A DNA stretch of 11,293 bases. It comes from Bacteroidota bacterium. GTDB taxonomy: Bacteria > Bacteroidota > Ignavibacteria > UBA10030 > SZUA-254. Below the pieces are notes generated by a model. That model was not told the DNA's origin. It was given only the letters and a program-made list of their open reading frames with translations, and did not search any database. Below, in pieces: positions 1 through 6,344 of this stretch (positions are counted from its first letter, which is position 1; the number at the start of each line of letters is the position of its first letter). A program made the translations under genes and the position numbers. Location: assembly GCA_004322375.1 (NCBI GenBank), contig SCUC01000329.1:1-11293 (forward strand), in the 5' to 3' direction.

Positions 1-2491
1 CATCGCTGAACATTGTTTTACCATCCATTCCTGTTACAGTCAACTTGTAAAAATACATGCCGGACGCCAGCGATGAGCCGTCAAAATCAATCTCATACTC
101 ACCCTGTTCCATAGGCGATTGGTTTAATAACGTGGCGATTTCACGTCCCAGCACGTCGAACACTTTCACTGTCACAAGTCCGAAATCCGAAACCTGAAAT
201 CCGATATTTGTTGTCGGGTTAAAAGGATTTGGATAGTTTTGGCTCAGCGAATATGATTCGATGATATTTGAGTGTTGAGAGTTTCCTTGAGAAGCGAAGT
301 TCTTTGCAAGAGAAGGAACTCCCAAGAATGAAACCTCGCTTAGTTGCTTTATGCCCGTAAGCCGGATGGGGCTTGTGGATTCAAACGCGAGAGCGCCTGC
401 GAATGAAGCGTTAATCGTATCGAGCCACTTTGCGGCGGAATCGTACAGCGCGGTTGGCGTACTTGCATAGTATAATTTATAGTAGGTCAGCATCGTATCA
501 ACAAAGGAAGCAATCTTGTTCATGGATTTTCCGTTGAACACGTGCTCTGGATACATTGGGTGATTGAAGACCAAGCATCCAAATCCTTCCTGCGTAACAT
601 GATGCGTGCTCGCTGCGATATTCATCTTCAACGCTGCTAATTCTCCCGCGAGCTTGTTATTATATTTTTTGGTCATCGGGTTTTTGAGTTCTTTTACAAA
701 TGCTTTTGTGCCCAGAATATCAAATCCACGCGCTGGACCAGTTTGCAACAAAAAATCTCCGATTGTTTTTCCTTTAAGCGTGAAGCGAATCCATCCATAA
801 GCGCGCTGGCTATCATTTCTGGCAATACCAAGGATTAAGCCGCCGGGGTAGCTTGGATCGTTTTTACTTTTAATCGAGGGGAACCCGCGCAGAAAAACAG
901 TGTCTCGTGCATTGCCGAACGTTGCCGTAGTCTTCTTTGTGTTTGCTGCCGCTATATCCAAATTGCTTTGAGTAAATGTTCTGAACATTGAAGAAGGTGA
1001 AAATGCGGGCTCATAAATTTTCACAACGTACAAATCGGGGAAGGTGAAATTCTGGTTGCTATTTATCGTCGTGAGATTATCGAACATCATGCTTTTGCTG
1101 GTAAAGCTGCCTGCCGCATACATCGTGCCTGTGCCGTTAACTGCAATCTCATAGACACGTTCAACACCCTGCGTTGTCCCGTCTGTTTTTGCCCAGAGGA
1201 GGTTCCCATCGGTATCATACTTTACAAGGAAAATTTTACTTTCCGGCGAACTGGAGTTGGTGAATGTTTCACTGCCGAAGGAAATCGAAGCGCTTTCGTA
1301 ATAGCCGGCTGTGTAGCAGTTGCCAGCCCCATCTACGCTGAGGGAGATGAATTCATCGGAAAACTCTCCGCCTGCCTGTTTCGCCCAAACCCATGAGCCG
1401 TTGGGATCATATTTGGCAAGGAAGCAATCCCTAAACCCTGCGCTGACAAAGAGATTGGTCGAGTCAAACCAAATCGTATCGCTTTCAAACGAACCTGCTA
1501 TGTACGTGTTAAGGTTATTGTCTATTCCGATTCCGAACGGGACATCTGCGGCAAGATGGCCGATACTCTTTGCCCAAAAGGCCTCCCGATTTGGATTGAG
1601 CTTTGCAAAAAAGAGATCAGGATAGATAATCCCTGCCGGATGGGTACCGCCGGCATGTTTCAGCTGAACTGTATCAATGAGGGTATTATTCGTTCCGAAC
1701 GTCCCGCAAAAATAGATATTTCCGGATGCGTCAACGCGAATGTCACGCCCTTCATCAACCCCGGAGTCGCCATACGCTTCTGCCCAAACCACAGTTCCGC
1801 TTGGGTCATATTTTACAACAAAGATGTCTGTGTAGAGAGTACCGAAAATGCCCATCATGCTCTGATTAGTTAGAGTGAAGGAGCCGAATGTGATGGTAGG
1901 ACTATGGAATGAACCGATAACGTACGCGTTGCCGCTGTTATCAACAGTGACGGCAAAGGCGCTATCAATGTGCGGACCGCCAGCTCCGCGGAGCCAGAGG
2001 GCATTTCCATTCGGGTCGAGCTTGGCAACAAACATATCGGTACTGCCCGCATTGCTTACGGAAAACGAGCCTGACGTGAGAGTGGAACTGCTGAATTGTC
2101 CTGTTATGAAACTATTCCCAGAAGCGTCAACAGCGATACATCGCGAGTATTCATCACCTGACCCTGTTATGCGCTTTGCCCATTGCGCCTGACCAAATGT
2201 ATTATATTTGGTGACAAAAATATCTGCATTACCTTTTATTCCCTTAACGTTTGTAAGTTTTACTTTATCAAACGCGATTTTGGCAATGAATTGTCCGGTA
2301 ACATAGGCATTCCCGTTTGCATCAGTTGCGACGCTATATGCAAGGTCGGAGTAAACCCGTTCTCCTGCGCTTTTAAGCCATTCATAATGGGGAATCTGCG
2401 ACATGCCTGAGGTAGATAGAACAAGCAGAAGGAACAATCCAGCCATGATGTTCGAAATAATTTTCTTGTCTATAATATTAGAAAATCTCAT
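1..2491 (-). CDS. Secreted SBBP beta-propeller protein with T9SS type A sorting domain (C-terminus cut by window edge)
   Basis: 830 residues are visible; the frame is open to the left edge, and the sorting domain is probably only about ten residues short of its end. I chose the ATG at 2491 because a GAAAGGA ribosome site lies six bases upstream; an in-frame ATG at 2497 directly abuts that site. Residues about 16-30 are a hydrophobic signal sequence. Seven SBBP-type propeller repeats of the form Asp-x-x-Gly-Asn-x-Tyr-x-x-Gly-x-Phe begin at residues 57, 122, 184, 254, 324, 387 and 452, with a 62-70 residue period, fitting a seven-bladed propeller. Residues about 495-735 are a module I do not recognise. 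From residue 746 comes a FlgD-like Ig T9SS sorting domain with the NPFNPTT signature and a Val-Lys-Val-Phe-Asp-Val-Leu-Gly strand. It is probably exported by Sec, crosses the outer membrane by T9SS and ends up on the surface or free. Ligand and function are unknown. Confidence 0.9.
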   Translation of the reverse strand, partial: MRFSNIIDKKIISNIMAGLFLLLVLSTSGMSQIPHYEWLKSAGERVYSDLAYSVATDANGNAYVTGQFIAKIAFDKVKLTNVKGIKGNADIFVTKYNTFGQAQWAKRITGSGDEYSRCIAVDASGNSFITGQFSSSTLTSGSFSVSNAGSTDMFVAKLDPNGNALWLRGAGGPHIDSAFAVTVDNSGNAYVIGSFHSPTITFGSFTLTNQSMMGIFGTLYTDIFVVKYDPSGTVVWAEAYGDSGVDEGRDIRVDASGNIYFCGTFGTNNTLIDTVQLKHAGGTHPAGIIYPDLFFAKLNPNREAFWAKSIGHLAADVPFGIGIDNNLNTYIAGSFESDTIWFDSTNLFVSAGFRDCFLAKYDPNGSWVWAKQAGGEFSDEFISLSVDGAGNCYTAGYYESASISFGSETFTNSSSPESKIFLVKYDTDGNLLWAKTDGTTQGVERVYEIAVNGTGTMYAAGSFTSKSMMFDNLTTINSNQNFTFPDLYVVKIYEPAFSPSSMFRTFTQSNLDIAAANTKKTTATFGNARDTVFLRGFPSIKSKNDPSYPGGLILGIARNDSQRAYGWIRFTLKGKTIGDFLLQTGPARGFDILGTKAFVKELKNPMTKKYNNKLAGELAALKMNIAASTHHVTQEGFGCLVFNHPMYPEHVFNGKSMNKIASFVDTMLTYYKLYYASTPTALYDSAAKWLDTINASFAGALAFESTSPIRLTGIKQLSEVSFLGVPSLAKNFASQGNSQHSNIIESYSLSQNYPNPFNPTTNIGFQVSDFGLVTVKVFDVLGREIATLLNQSPMEQGEYEIDFDGSSLASGMYFYKLTVTGMDGKTMFSD
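176..203. repeat. In-frame heptamer repeat within the T9SS sorting domain
   Basis: Four consecutive 7-base units on the + strand (176-182, 183-189, 190-196, 197-203) follow the consensus AAATCCG; two units match exactly and two differ at two positions. They encode about residues 763-772 (Gly-Phe-Gln-Val-Ser-Asp-Phe-Gly), the first strands of the sorting domain. The unit resembles the intergenic AAAATCT arrays further right. Codon choice over a conserved amino-acid pattern could also give part of this. Confidence 0.5.
263..283. repeat. Heptamer repeat in the linker before the sorting domain
   Basis: Three 7-base units (GATATTT, GAGTGTT, GAGAGTT) lie in the coding region for the Ser/Asn/Gln-rich linker just before the T9SS domain. 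The motif resembles the TGAG-containing units at 8513-8575. It is short, so a chance origin is possible. Confidence 0.35.
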
Positions 2492-2636
2492 AAACATTCC
2501 TTTCTAGAATTTGAGTCAGATGACATTGCTATCGAGATTGAATGAGTTGCACGCGGGAATATAAAAAAGTAGTGGATTTCCCTGTGAACAAGAGGTAACC
2601 CTGTTAGATAACGAGGCGTTAGATGCTATAATGTAC

Positions 2637-2664
2637 AAAAAAAAACATCCTATCCAAGGGATAG
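2637..2664 (-). terminator. Intrinsic terminator after the DUF1573 gene
   Basis: On the minus strand a perfect 6-bp stem (CTATCC / GGATAG, 2659-2664 with 2650-2655, three-base loop) is followed after four bases by nine consecutive T residues (2645-2637). It begins 12 bases after the DUF1573 stop codon. The stem is short, but stem, T-run and position agree. It would separate the three-gene run from the T9SS cargo gene. Confidence 0.6.
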
Positions 2665-2676
2665 AAGGAAATAAAT

Positions 2677-3363
2677 TTATTGCACGTTCCCTATAAATGA
2701 GAGGTTTATCACCGGTTTATCGGGAAGATTTGTCTTCATCTCAAATTGACCTAGAACCTGCCCCTTTTTGGATGGTTTAAGCGTTGTCGTAAGGATTGCC
2801 GTTTTTTGGGAGGGGATTTTATGGGTTGATAGTTTTAGGGTTATTTGGGAATCGGGACTGGTAACAGAGTGTATTGTAACCGTCTTTTTAGTGGTATTCT
2901 TTATAGTAACGGATACCGTTACCTTGTTTCCTAATATTACATCATGAAAATTGACAAAGCCCGGCTCAAACTCAATATCGTGCCGGATATCGGCTCTCAA
3001 GGCAATTGTGACGGTAGGATGGGATGGATCGTTGGAGGCAACAATGACTTCCTTTTTGAATGTTCCCTTGAACTTTGCCGTGTTCAGCGAAACATCAAGC
3101 GCGGTTGATTCATTACCGGAGAGGCGTGTCTTGTGAGTTTTCGCGACCGTGCAGCCGCAGGAAGTTCTCACATCTTCAATAATGAGCGTATCAGTTCCCA
3201 GATTTTGAAGCGTAAGTTTTTTTTGAATGACTGTTCCTTCCCTGACTTCTCCCAGCTGGAGTTCCGTGCCTTCTTTGATATTAATTCGCGGTTGAGCAAA
3301 TAACGGGACGGAGAAACACATTGCCAGAGCGAGTAAGAACATTGTTCTTGAAAAATAGTTCAT
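2677..3363 (-). CDS. Secreted DUF1573 domain protein
   Basis: This is a 228-residue protein. A signal peptide (residues 1-23, ending Pro-Leu-Phe-Ala before Gln-Pro) sends it to the periplasm or outside. Residues about 28-125 form a DUF1573 domain: Phe/Leu-Gly-x-Val, then Leu-x-Asn-x-Gly-x-Asp-Thr-Leu-x-Ile, the hallmark Thr-Ser-Cys-Gly-Cys-Thr (67-72), and Lys-Gly-x-Phe-Lys-Lys followed by Ser-Asn-Asp-Pro (110-113). Residues about 130-226 form a second Ig-like (ASH/MSP-type) beta-sandwich without the cysteines. The family is common in Bacteroidota and Planctomycetes, and its biochemical role is not established. It is the last gene of a same-strand run: the DUF971 gene ends 27 bases upstream and a terminator follows. 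No strong ribosome site precedes the ATG. Confidence 0.9.
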   Translation of the reverse strand: MNYFSRTMFLLALAMCFSVPLFAQPRINIKEGTELQLGEVREGTVIQKKLTLQNLGTDTLIIEDVRTSCGCTVAKTHKTRLSGNESTALDVSLNTAKFKGTFKKEVIVASNDPSHPTVTIALRADIRHDIEFEPGFVNFHDVILGNKVTVSVTIKNTTKKTVTIHSVTSPDSQITLKLSTHKIPSQKTAILTTTLKPSKKGQVLGQFEMKTNLPDKPVINLSFIGNVQ

Positions 3364-3390
3364 AGACCGATCTCTTGTAAAAGTAATATG

Positions 3391-3720
3391 TTACGGCTTA
3401 AAGTTTCGTTGGTGGTATTCACATGGACAGATATTCAACAAATGTTCCCAGGTATAAATTCCTGTGTTATGCCTATCGCCCCATATTATTTGTATGGCAT
3501 AGGAGCCGACAGGAACGATATTTTTTAGCTCGTACCTTCCGGGGGTGAGCTTATCAGGTGGAGGAGGGACATATTGATGGAACAATACGGTTTCTCCCGC
3601 GCAGCCTGCGCACGGGCAAAGGTCGCGGAGATAGCTTATTGGATATACACTTTCATGTTCATCGCTCCATACAAGTTGAAGCTCGTTTGGGTTTATTTTT
3701 TTTATACTTTTAGGGGACAT
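3391..3720 (-). CDS. DUF971 / GBBH-like N-terminal zinc-binding domain protein
   Basis: This is a 109-residue stand-alone DUF971 domain (gamma-butyrobetaine hydroxylase-like N-terminal fold). I chose ATG 3720; a TTG two codons upstream (3726) is possible, and neither has a clear ribosome site. The pattern is typical: Leu-Gln-Leu-x-Trp-Ser-Asp-Glu-His, Tyr-x-x-Ser/Tyr-Leu-Arg-x-x-Cys-Pro-Cys-Ala-Gly-Cys (Cys35, Cys37, Cys40) and Ile-x-Trp-Gly-Asp-x-His-x-Thr-Gly-Ile-Tyr-Thr-Trp (His84). In human gamma-butyrobetaine hydroxylase three Cys and one His at equivalent places bind zinc, so zinc binding is expected. Two more cysteines (98 and 100) form a C-terminal Cys-Pro-Cys. In other bacteria the domain occurs alone or beside Mrp/ApbC-type Fe-S carriers; no such partner is here. 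There is no signal peptide, so it is cytosolic. Confidence 0.9.
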   Translation of the reverse strand: MSPKSIKKINPNELQLVWSDEHESVYPISYLRDLCPCAGCAGETVLFHQYVPPPPDKLTPGRYELKNIVPVGSYAIQIIWGDRHNTGIYTWEHLLNICPCEYHQRNFKP

Positions 3721-3742
3721 AGTCAATGCAAAATGTAAAAAA

Positions 3743-3810
3743 GTTATTTGTTATTCGGTGATTTTAAAATTCTGGTTGATAGAAAATCAGCATTCAAAAA
3801 TCTAAAATTT
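3743..3810. repeat. Degenerate heptamer array overlapping the oxidoreductase stop codon
   Basis: The clearest units are at 3783-3789, 3797-3803 and 3804-3810 (consensus AAAATCT, with a divergent unit at 3790-3796). Others are at 3743-3749 and 3750-3756 (GTTATTY), with weaker units between. The array covers the last five codons and stop (3794-3796) of the NAD(P)-binding protein gene and most of the spacer to the DUF971 gene. AAAATCT is the same consensus, reverse-complemented, as the array at 6031-6072. Confidence 0.45.
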
Positions 3811-4450
3811 TCTTAATGTCTTTGTTTTCTAAAATCAGTTTTGTTGCGCCGTGCTTTGCGACTTCAAGCATTGCCAGGGCAAGCGTTTCTGCGCCGATAA
3901 TAATGTTGGGAAACAGGCGGTACAGAACCGGAGCAAAAGGGTCAATCAGCTTTTCTTCTAATTTTCGTTTTCTGTTTACTTCGGTTGAATATATGTAATT
4001 CGGTCGAAAATGATGCAGCCGTTTGAAGCCGAGCGTGTTCAGCTTGTTTTCTGTTTTTCCTTTGACCCGCGCGAACAAGAACCTGCTTTTCTCGTTTGAA
4101 TCCGCCCCGCCGCCGCTCAGGAAAATAAATGTTATTTCCGGATTTGTTCTTTGCATCGCCTGCGCGGCTTTGATGGCATAGTCATAGGTAATCGTATGGT
4201 ACTCTTCTTTCGAGACTCTGTTTTGTGATATACCGAGACACCAGATACAAGCGTCTTGTCTCTTGAAGGTCTCAGTCAGTGTCGAGTAATCTAAAAAATT
4301 TTCATGCTGGATAACCTTGAGTTTCGGGTGTTGAACATGCAATGGTTTCCGAACAAGAGCAGTAATTTCAGAGATTTCAGAATCAAGAATTGCCTGACGG
4401 ATAACTTCAGAACCGGCAGTGCCGGTTGCGCCGGTAACAAGAACATTCAT
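3794..4450 (-). CDS. NAD(P)-binding Rossmann-fold oxidoreductase, TIP30/NmrA-like atypical SDR
   Basis: This is a 218-residue cytosolic protein. The N-terminus (Met-Asn-Val-Leu-Val-Thr-Gly-Ala-Thr-Gly-Thr-Ala-Gly) is a Rossmann nucleotide-binding loop with glycines 7, 10 and 13. Then follow Ala-Leu-Val-Arg-Lys (NADP-type basic residues), Asp-Ala-Cys-Ile-Trp-Cys-Leu-Gly, and Phe-Leu-Ser-Gly-Gly-Gly-Ala-Asp (110-117), where relatives have Ser-Ser-x-Gly-Ala. Arg-Val-Lys-Gly-Lys-Thr-Glu (128-134) matches the lysine segment of the TIP30/HTATIP2 group. The classical SDR Tyr is replaced by Phe in this segment, as in other atypical members, so a redox or regulatory role cannot be decided. Substrate is unknown. 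It starts the run leading to the DUF971 and DUF1573 genes. No ribosome site is visible, and a long palindrome (4471-4631) lies 20 bases upstream of the start. Confidence 0.85.
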   Translation of the reverse strand: MNVLVTGATGTAGSEVIRQAILDSEISEITALVRKPLHVQHPKLKVIQHENFLDYSTLTETFKRQDACIWCLGISQNRVSKEEYHTITYDYAIKAAQAMQRTNPEITFIFLSGGGADSNEKSRFLFARVKGKTENKLNTLGFKRLHHFRPNYIYSTEVNRKRKLEEKLIDPFAPVLYRLFPNIIIGAETLALAMLEVAKHGATKLILENKDIKKILDF

Positions 4451-4470
4451 TGTGGTGGAGACTTAAGATG

Positions 4471-4631
4471 TGATGTTACGCAGGGACAATTTTTACGAGA
4501 ACTTTTGTTGTAACCCTCCGAACTCAACCCCCTCAATCCCCCTTCTCTTGCTAAGAGAAGGGGGAAGGGGGATGAGTTAGAGTCGTGAAAACGAAGTTCA
4601 ACCAGTAAAGTGATGTTCGTGCGTAACATCA
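4471..4631. repeat. 161-bp imperfect palindrome with 12-bp terminal inverted repeats (MITE/REP-like element)
   Basis: The outer ends are perfect 12-bp inverted repeats: TGATGTTACGCA at 4471-4482 and its reverse complement at 4620-4631. The centre is a perfect 12-bp stem (CCCCCTTCTCTT 4538-4549, with 4553-4564) on a three-base loop, flanked by AACTCA(N)CCCCC / GGGGG(N)TGAGTT at 4521-4532 and 4567-4578. The stretches between also align as inverted copies with small indels (shared GAACTT, GTT and AACTCA blocks), so the whole element is one long palindrome. CTTAA lies just outside both ends. No ORF inside is credible. A non-autonomous mobile or REP-like element is the best explanation; a transcriptional punctuation role is also possible. 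Confidence 0.7.
4611..4631. repeat. 7-7-7 dyad at the right end of the palindromic element
   Basis: TGATGTT (4611-4617) and AACATCA (4625-4631) flank seven bases. The left end of the element keeps only the first half cleanly. The dyad could be a protein recognition site at the element terminus. Confidence 0.45.
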
Positions 4632-4633
4632 GT

Positions 4634-4668
4634 TAAGATATAAGATTCAAGATGCAAGATGCAAGATA
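4634..4668. repeat. Five-unit heptamer tandem array, consensus YAAGATR
   Basis: Units at 4634-4640, 4641-4647, 4648-4654, 4655-4661 and 4662-4668 all contain AAGAT in the same register; two adjacent units are identical (CAAGATG). It starts two bases after the palindromic element, within the spacer downstream of the unrecognised exported protein gene. Together, palindrome and array fill most of 4451-4716; I see no gene there. Confidence 0.75.
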
Positions 4669-4716
4669 CAGTACGAGAAAAAGATGCATTGCAGATACAG
4701 AGAATTATTATGAAAT

Positions 4717-5247
4717 CTAAAAATAAAATTTATATGTAAAAAAATAACTATAATTGCCAGTGTCAGGAACGTATGAATGTGGAAGAGTTTCGCGCTCTTC
4801 TGAATATTCTTGAAATATCATGCCAGCATCCTTAATGATATTTTTTCCTTCTGTTCTAGCAATGATACCTGTGATGGCTAGAATTCCACCAGTAACAAAA
4901 GGTAAATACGAAGAAAATGTTCTGTCGTTAGAATTTCCATGGAAGTGATATGCTTCTAAAAACGCCCCGCCGCCAAGAAATATCCATCCTGTAATTTCTA
5001 GAATAACTCCTGCTTTCTTCAGTTCTTCACCCTGATAAAATCGCTCAAATGAGGGTTTATGCGATGACAGAAGCTCCTTATACTCTTCCTCGCCGATTTC
5101 TTTCCATTCAGTTCCATTCCAGTATGTATTATCATCAAGATTAATTTTGAAGTCATCTTGGCAATAACATTGACCGACGAGAACAAATAAAAATCCAACG
5201 ATAAGATGAAAATGTATTAAGATTTTATGAGAAAAACGGCTGCTCAA
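4717..5247 (-). CDS. Unrecognised exported/membrane protein
   Basis: This is a 176-residue protein of no family I recognise. The only usable start is TTG 5247: an in-frame TGA lies two codons upstream and no ATG, GTG or other TTG occurs before the mature region. Residues 9-28 are a hydrophobic signal sequence ending Cys-Tyr-Cys-Gln; there is no valid lipobox. A short acidic, Trp-rich segment follows (Asn-Gly-Thr-Glu-Trp-Lys-Glu-Ile, 44-51). Then come two hydrophobic, glycine-rich helices (about 80-99 and 114-131). The C-terminus is aromatic and alternating, ending Tyr-Lys-Phe-Tyr-Phe, as in some outer-membrane-associated proteins. It starts 25 bases after the terC stop, so co-transcription is likely. 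Confidence 0.7.
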   Translation of the reverse strand: MSSRFSHKILIHFHLIVGFLFVLVGQCYCQDDFKINLDDNTYWNGTEWKEIGEEEYKELLSSHKPSFERFYQGEELKKAGVILEITGWIFLGGGAFLEAYHFHGNSNDRTFSSYLPFVTGGILAITGIIARTEGKNIIKDAGMIFQEYSEERETLPHSYVPDTGNYSYFFTYKFYF

Positions 5248-5272
5248 TTCTCAACTTTCATGAAGGAAGTTA

Positions 5273-6031
5273 TTAGCTTTTTCTTTCTGAGGGCTGCTCG
5301 CTATACTGTTGATGCAATTTCACGGGCTTTGCTTTCTTTGTCATTTTCAAATTCAGCATTTCGACAAAGACGGAGAATGCCATAGCAAAATAAATGTATC
5401 CCTTGGGAATATGCTGGTCCATTCCTTCAGCGATGAGGGAGACTCCAATGAGGAGCAAAAAGCTTAATGCTAACATCTTGACCGTAGGGTGGTGGTCAAT
5501 GAAATTGCTGACAGCCTTTGCCGACCACATCATAAAGCCGACGGCAATGACGATTGCCGCAATCATTATGCCAACCTGATTCGCCATGCCAACAGCCGTA
5601 ATAACGGAATCGAGCGAGAAGACAATATCGAGGATGATAATTTGGAAAATAACGCCGGAGAATGAAACCTTCTTCGGGATTTTATGCTCTCCTTCTGCTC
5701 CTTCCAGCTTATTATGTATTTCATGTGTACTTTTTCCCAGGAGAAATAATCCGCCAAGGATCAAGATTATGTCGCGTCCGGAAATTTCGTACGAGAGAAC
5801 TGTAAACAGAGGCTCGGTGAGACGCATAATCCAGCTTAACGAAAGAAGCAGGGCGATGCGGGTGAACATCGCGAGAAAAAGACCAATGCTTCTACCTTTT
5901 GCCTGCTGGTGGGGCGGCAGCTTCCCGGAAAGAATAGAGATAAAGACGATATTGTCAACGCCGAGGACAATTTCAAGAACTGTCAGCGTAATAAGTGCAA
6001 TCCATGATTGCGGGTCAAAAAGCCATTCCAT
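5273..6031 (-). CDS. TerC-family integral membrane protein (YgdQ/YkoY-like)
   Basis: This is a 252-residue inner-membrane protein with about seven hydrophobic segments (roughly 10-34, 51-72, 86-99, 123-147, 152-173, 186-202, 211-228). The family's paired acidic motifs are intact: Leu-Glu-Ile-Val-Leu-Gly-Val-Asp-Asn-Ile-Val-Phe (Glu20, Asp26) and Leu-Asp-Ile-Val-Phe-Ser-Leu-Asp-Ser-Val-Ile-Thr-Ala-Val-Gly (Asp135, Asp141). Length and sequence match the E. coli YgdQ type closely, including His-Pro-x-Val-Lys-Met-Leu-Ala-Leu-Ser-Phe and Pro-Lys-Gly-Tyr-Ile-Tyr-Phe-Ala-Met. TerC relatives such as B. subtilis MeeF/MeeY move Mn2+ outward and help metalate exported proteins, so metal-ion export is the likely role. 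There is no tellurite-resistance context. The ATG overlaps a heptamer repeat and lacks a ribosome site. No yybP-ykoY-type riboswitch is evident upstream. Confidence 0.93.
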   Translation of the reverse strand: MEWLFDPQSWIALITLTVLEIVLGVDNIVFISILSGKLPPHQQAKGRSIGLFLAMFTRIALLLSLSWIMRLTEPLFTVLSYEISGRDIILILGGLFLLGKSTHEIHNKLEGAEGEHKIPKKVSFSGVIFQIIILDIVFSLDSVITAVGMANQVGIMIAAIVIAVGFMMWSAKAVSNFIDHHPTVKMLALSFLLLIGVSLIAEGMDQHIPKGYIYFAMAFSVFVEMLNLKMTKKAKPVKLHQQYSEQPSERKS

Positions 6032-6072
6032 GATTTCTGATTTTAGATTTTAGAATTTAGATTTTGGATTCT
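6031..6072. repeat. Six-unit heptamer tandem array, consensus AGATTTT, at the terC start
   Basis: Units begin at 6031, 6038, 6045, 6052, 6059 and 6066, each a variant of AGATTTT (AAAATCT on the coding strand of terC). The first unit includes the first base of the terC start codon, so the array is the immediate 5' leader and leaves no room for a Shine-Dalgarno site. Confidence 0.7.
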
Positions 6073-6110
6073 CATATTGAGGATAAGCAATGGTTTCCCA
6101 TTGTTATTAA

Positions 6111-6308
6111 GCTGATGACATACTATCTGAAAGCAATGCGTTTACCTCTACCCATCCCGCCAACGTGCATCGGGTTTTCGGATATTCGTTTTGCCCTTCC
6201 CTCTACGAGCCGTAGGCTACTTTGTAGGGAGGGGATAGGGATGGGTAAAGGTAATGAAAACACCAATTTCAGTTTTCTACTGCAAGTGGAAAAACATATG
6301 TCATTAGC
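6111..6308. repeat. 198-bp imperfect palindrome with terminal inverted repeats (MITE/REP-like element)
   Basis: The outer ends GCTGATGACATA (6111-6122) and TATGTCATTAGC (6297-6308) pair at 11 of 12 positions. Inner 17-bp arms TTACCTCTACCCATCCC (6142-6158) and its partner at 6238-6254 pair at 16 of 17. CTGAAA blocks between the outer and inner arms also correspond, but the left side is about 23 bases shorter. Further in, a C-rich stretch at 6194-6205 faces GTAGGGAGGGG (6224-6234). Architecture matches the 4471-4631 element (C-rich left half, G-rich right half), but the end sequences differ, so it would be a separate family. Confidence 0.6.
6227..6245 (+). other. Canonical G-quadruplex motif
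   Basis: Four G-runs (6227-6229, 6231-6234, 6238-6240, 6243-6245) are separated by loops of 1, 3 and 2 bases, satisfying the G3+N1-7 pattern. It lies in the right half of the palindromic element, on the strand opposite to the coding strand of the flanking genes. Confidence 0.7.
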
Positions 6309-6344
6309 AGGATAAGAAAACATTTAACAAATAAGGATACAATC

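Noticed and set aside
589..600. A 12-bp match to the end of the 161-bp palindrome (TGCGTAACAT-like) inside the T9SS cargo gene
   Set aside because: It lies in uninterrupted coding sequence with no partner arm nearby, so it is most simply chance.
1320..2410. Several plus-strand ORFs of 75-105 residues
   Set aside because: They are antisense shadows of the T9SS cargo gene, whose minus-strand frame reads through without stops and shows seven propeller repeats.
4447..4629. Minus-strand ORF of 60 residues over the palindromic element
   Set aside because: Its sequence is simply the translation of the palindrome arms; no ribosome site or protein character.
5273..6031. Tellurite-resistance operon around terC
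   Set aside because: No other ter genes nearby, and the sequence type matches the widespread TerC/YgdQ metal-export group.
6064..6323. Overlapping ORFs on both strands between terC and the peptidase gene
   Set aside because: Both translate the palindromic element and its G/C-rich arms; coding on both strands of a palindrome is expected by symmetry.
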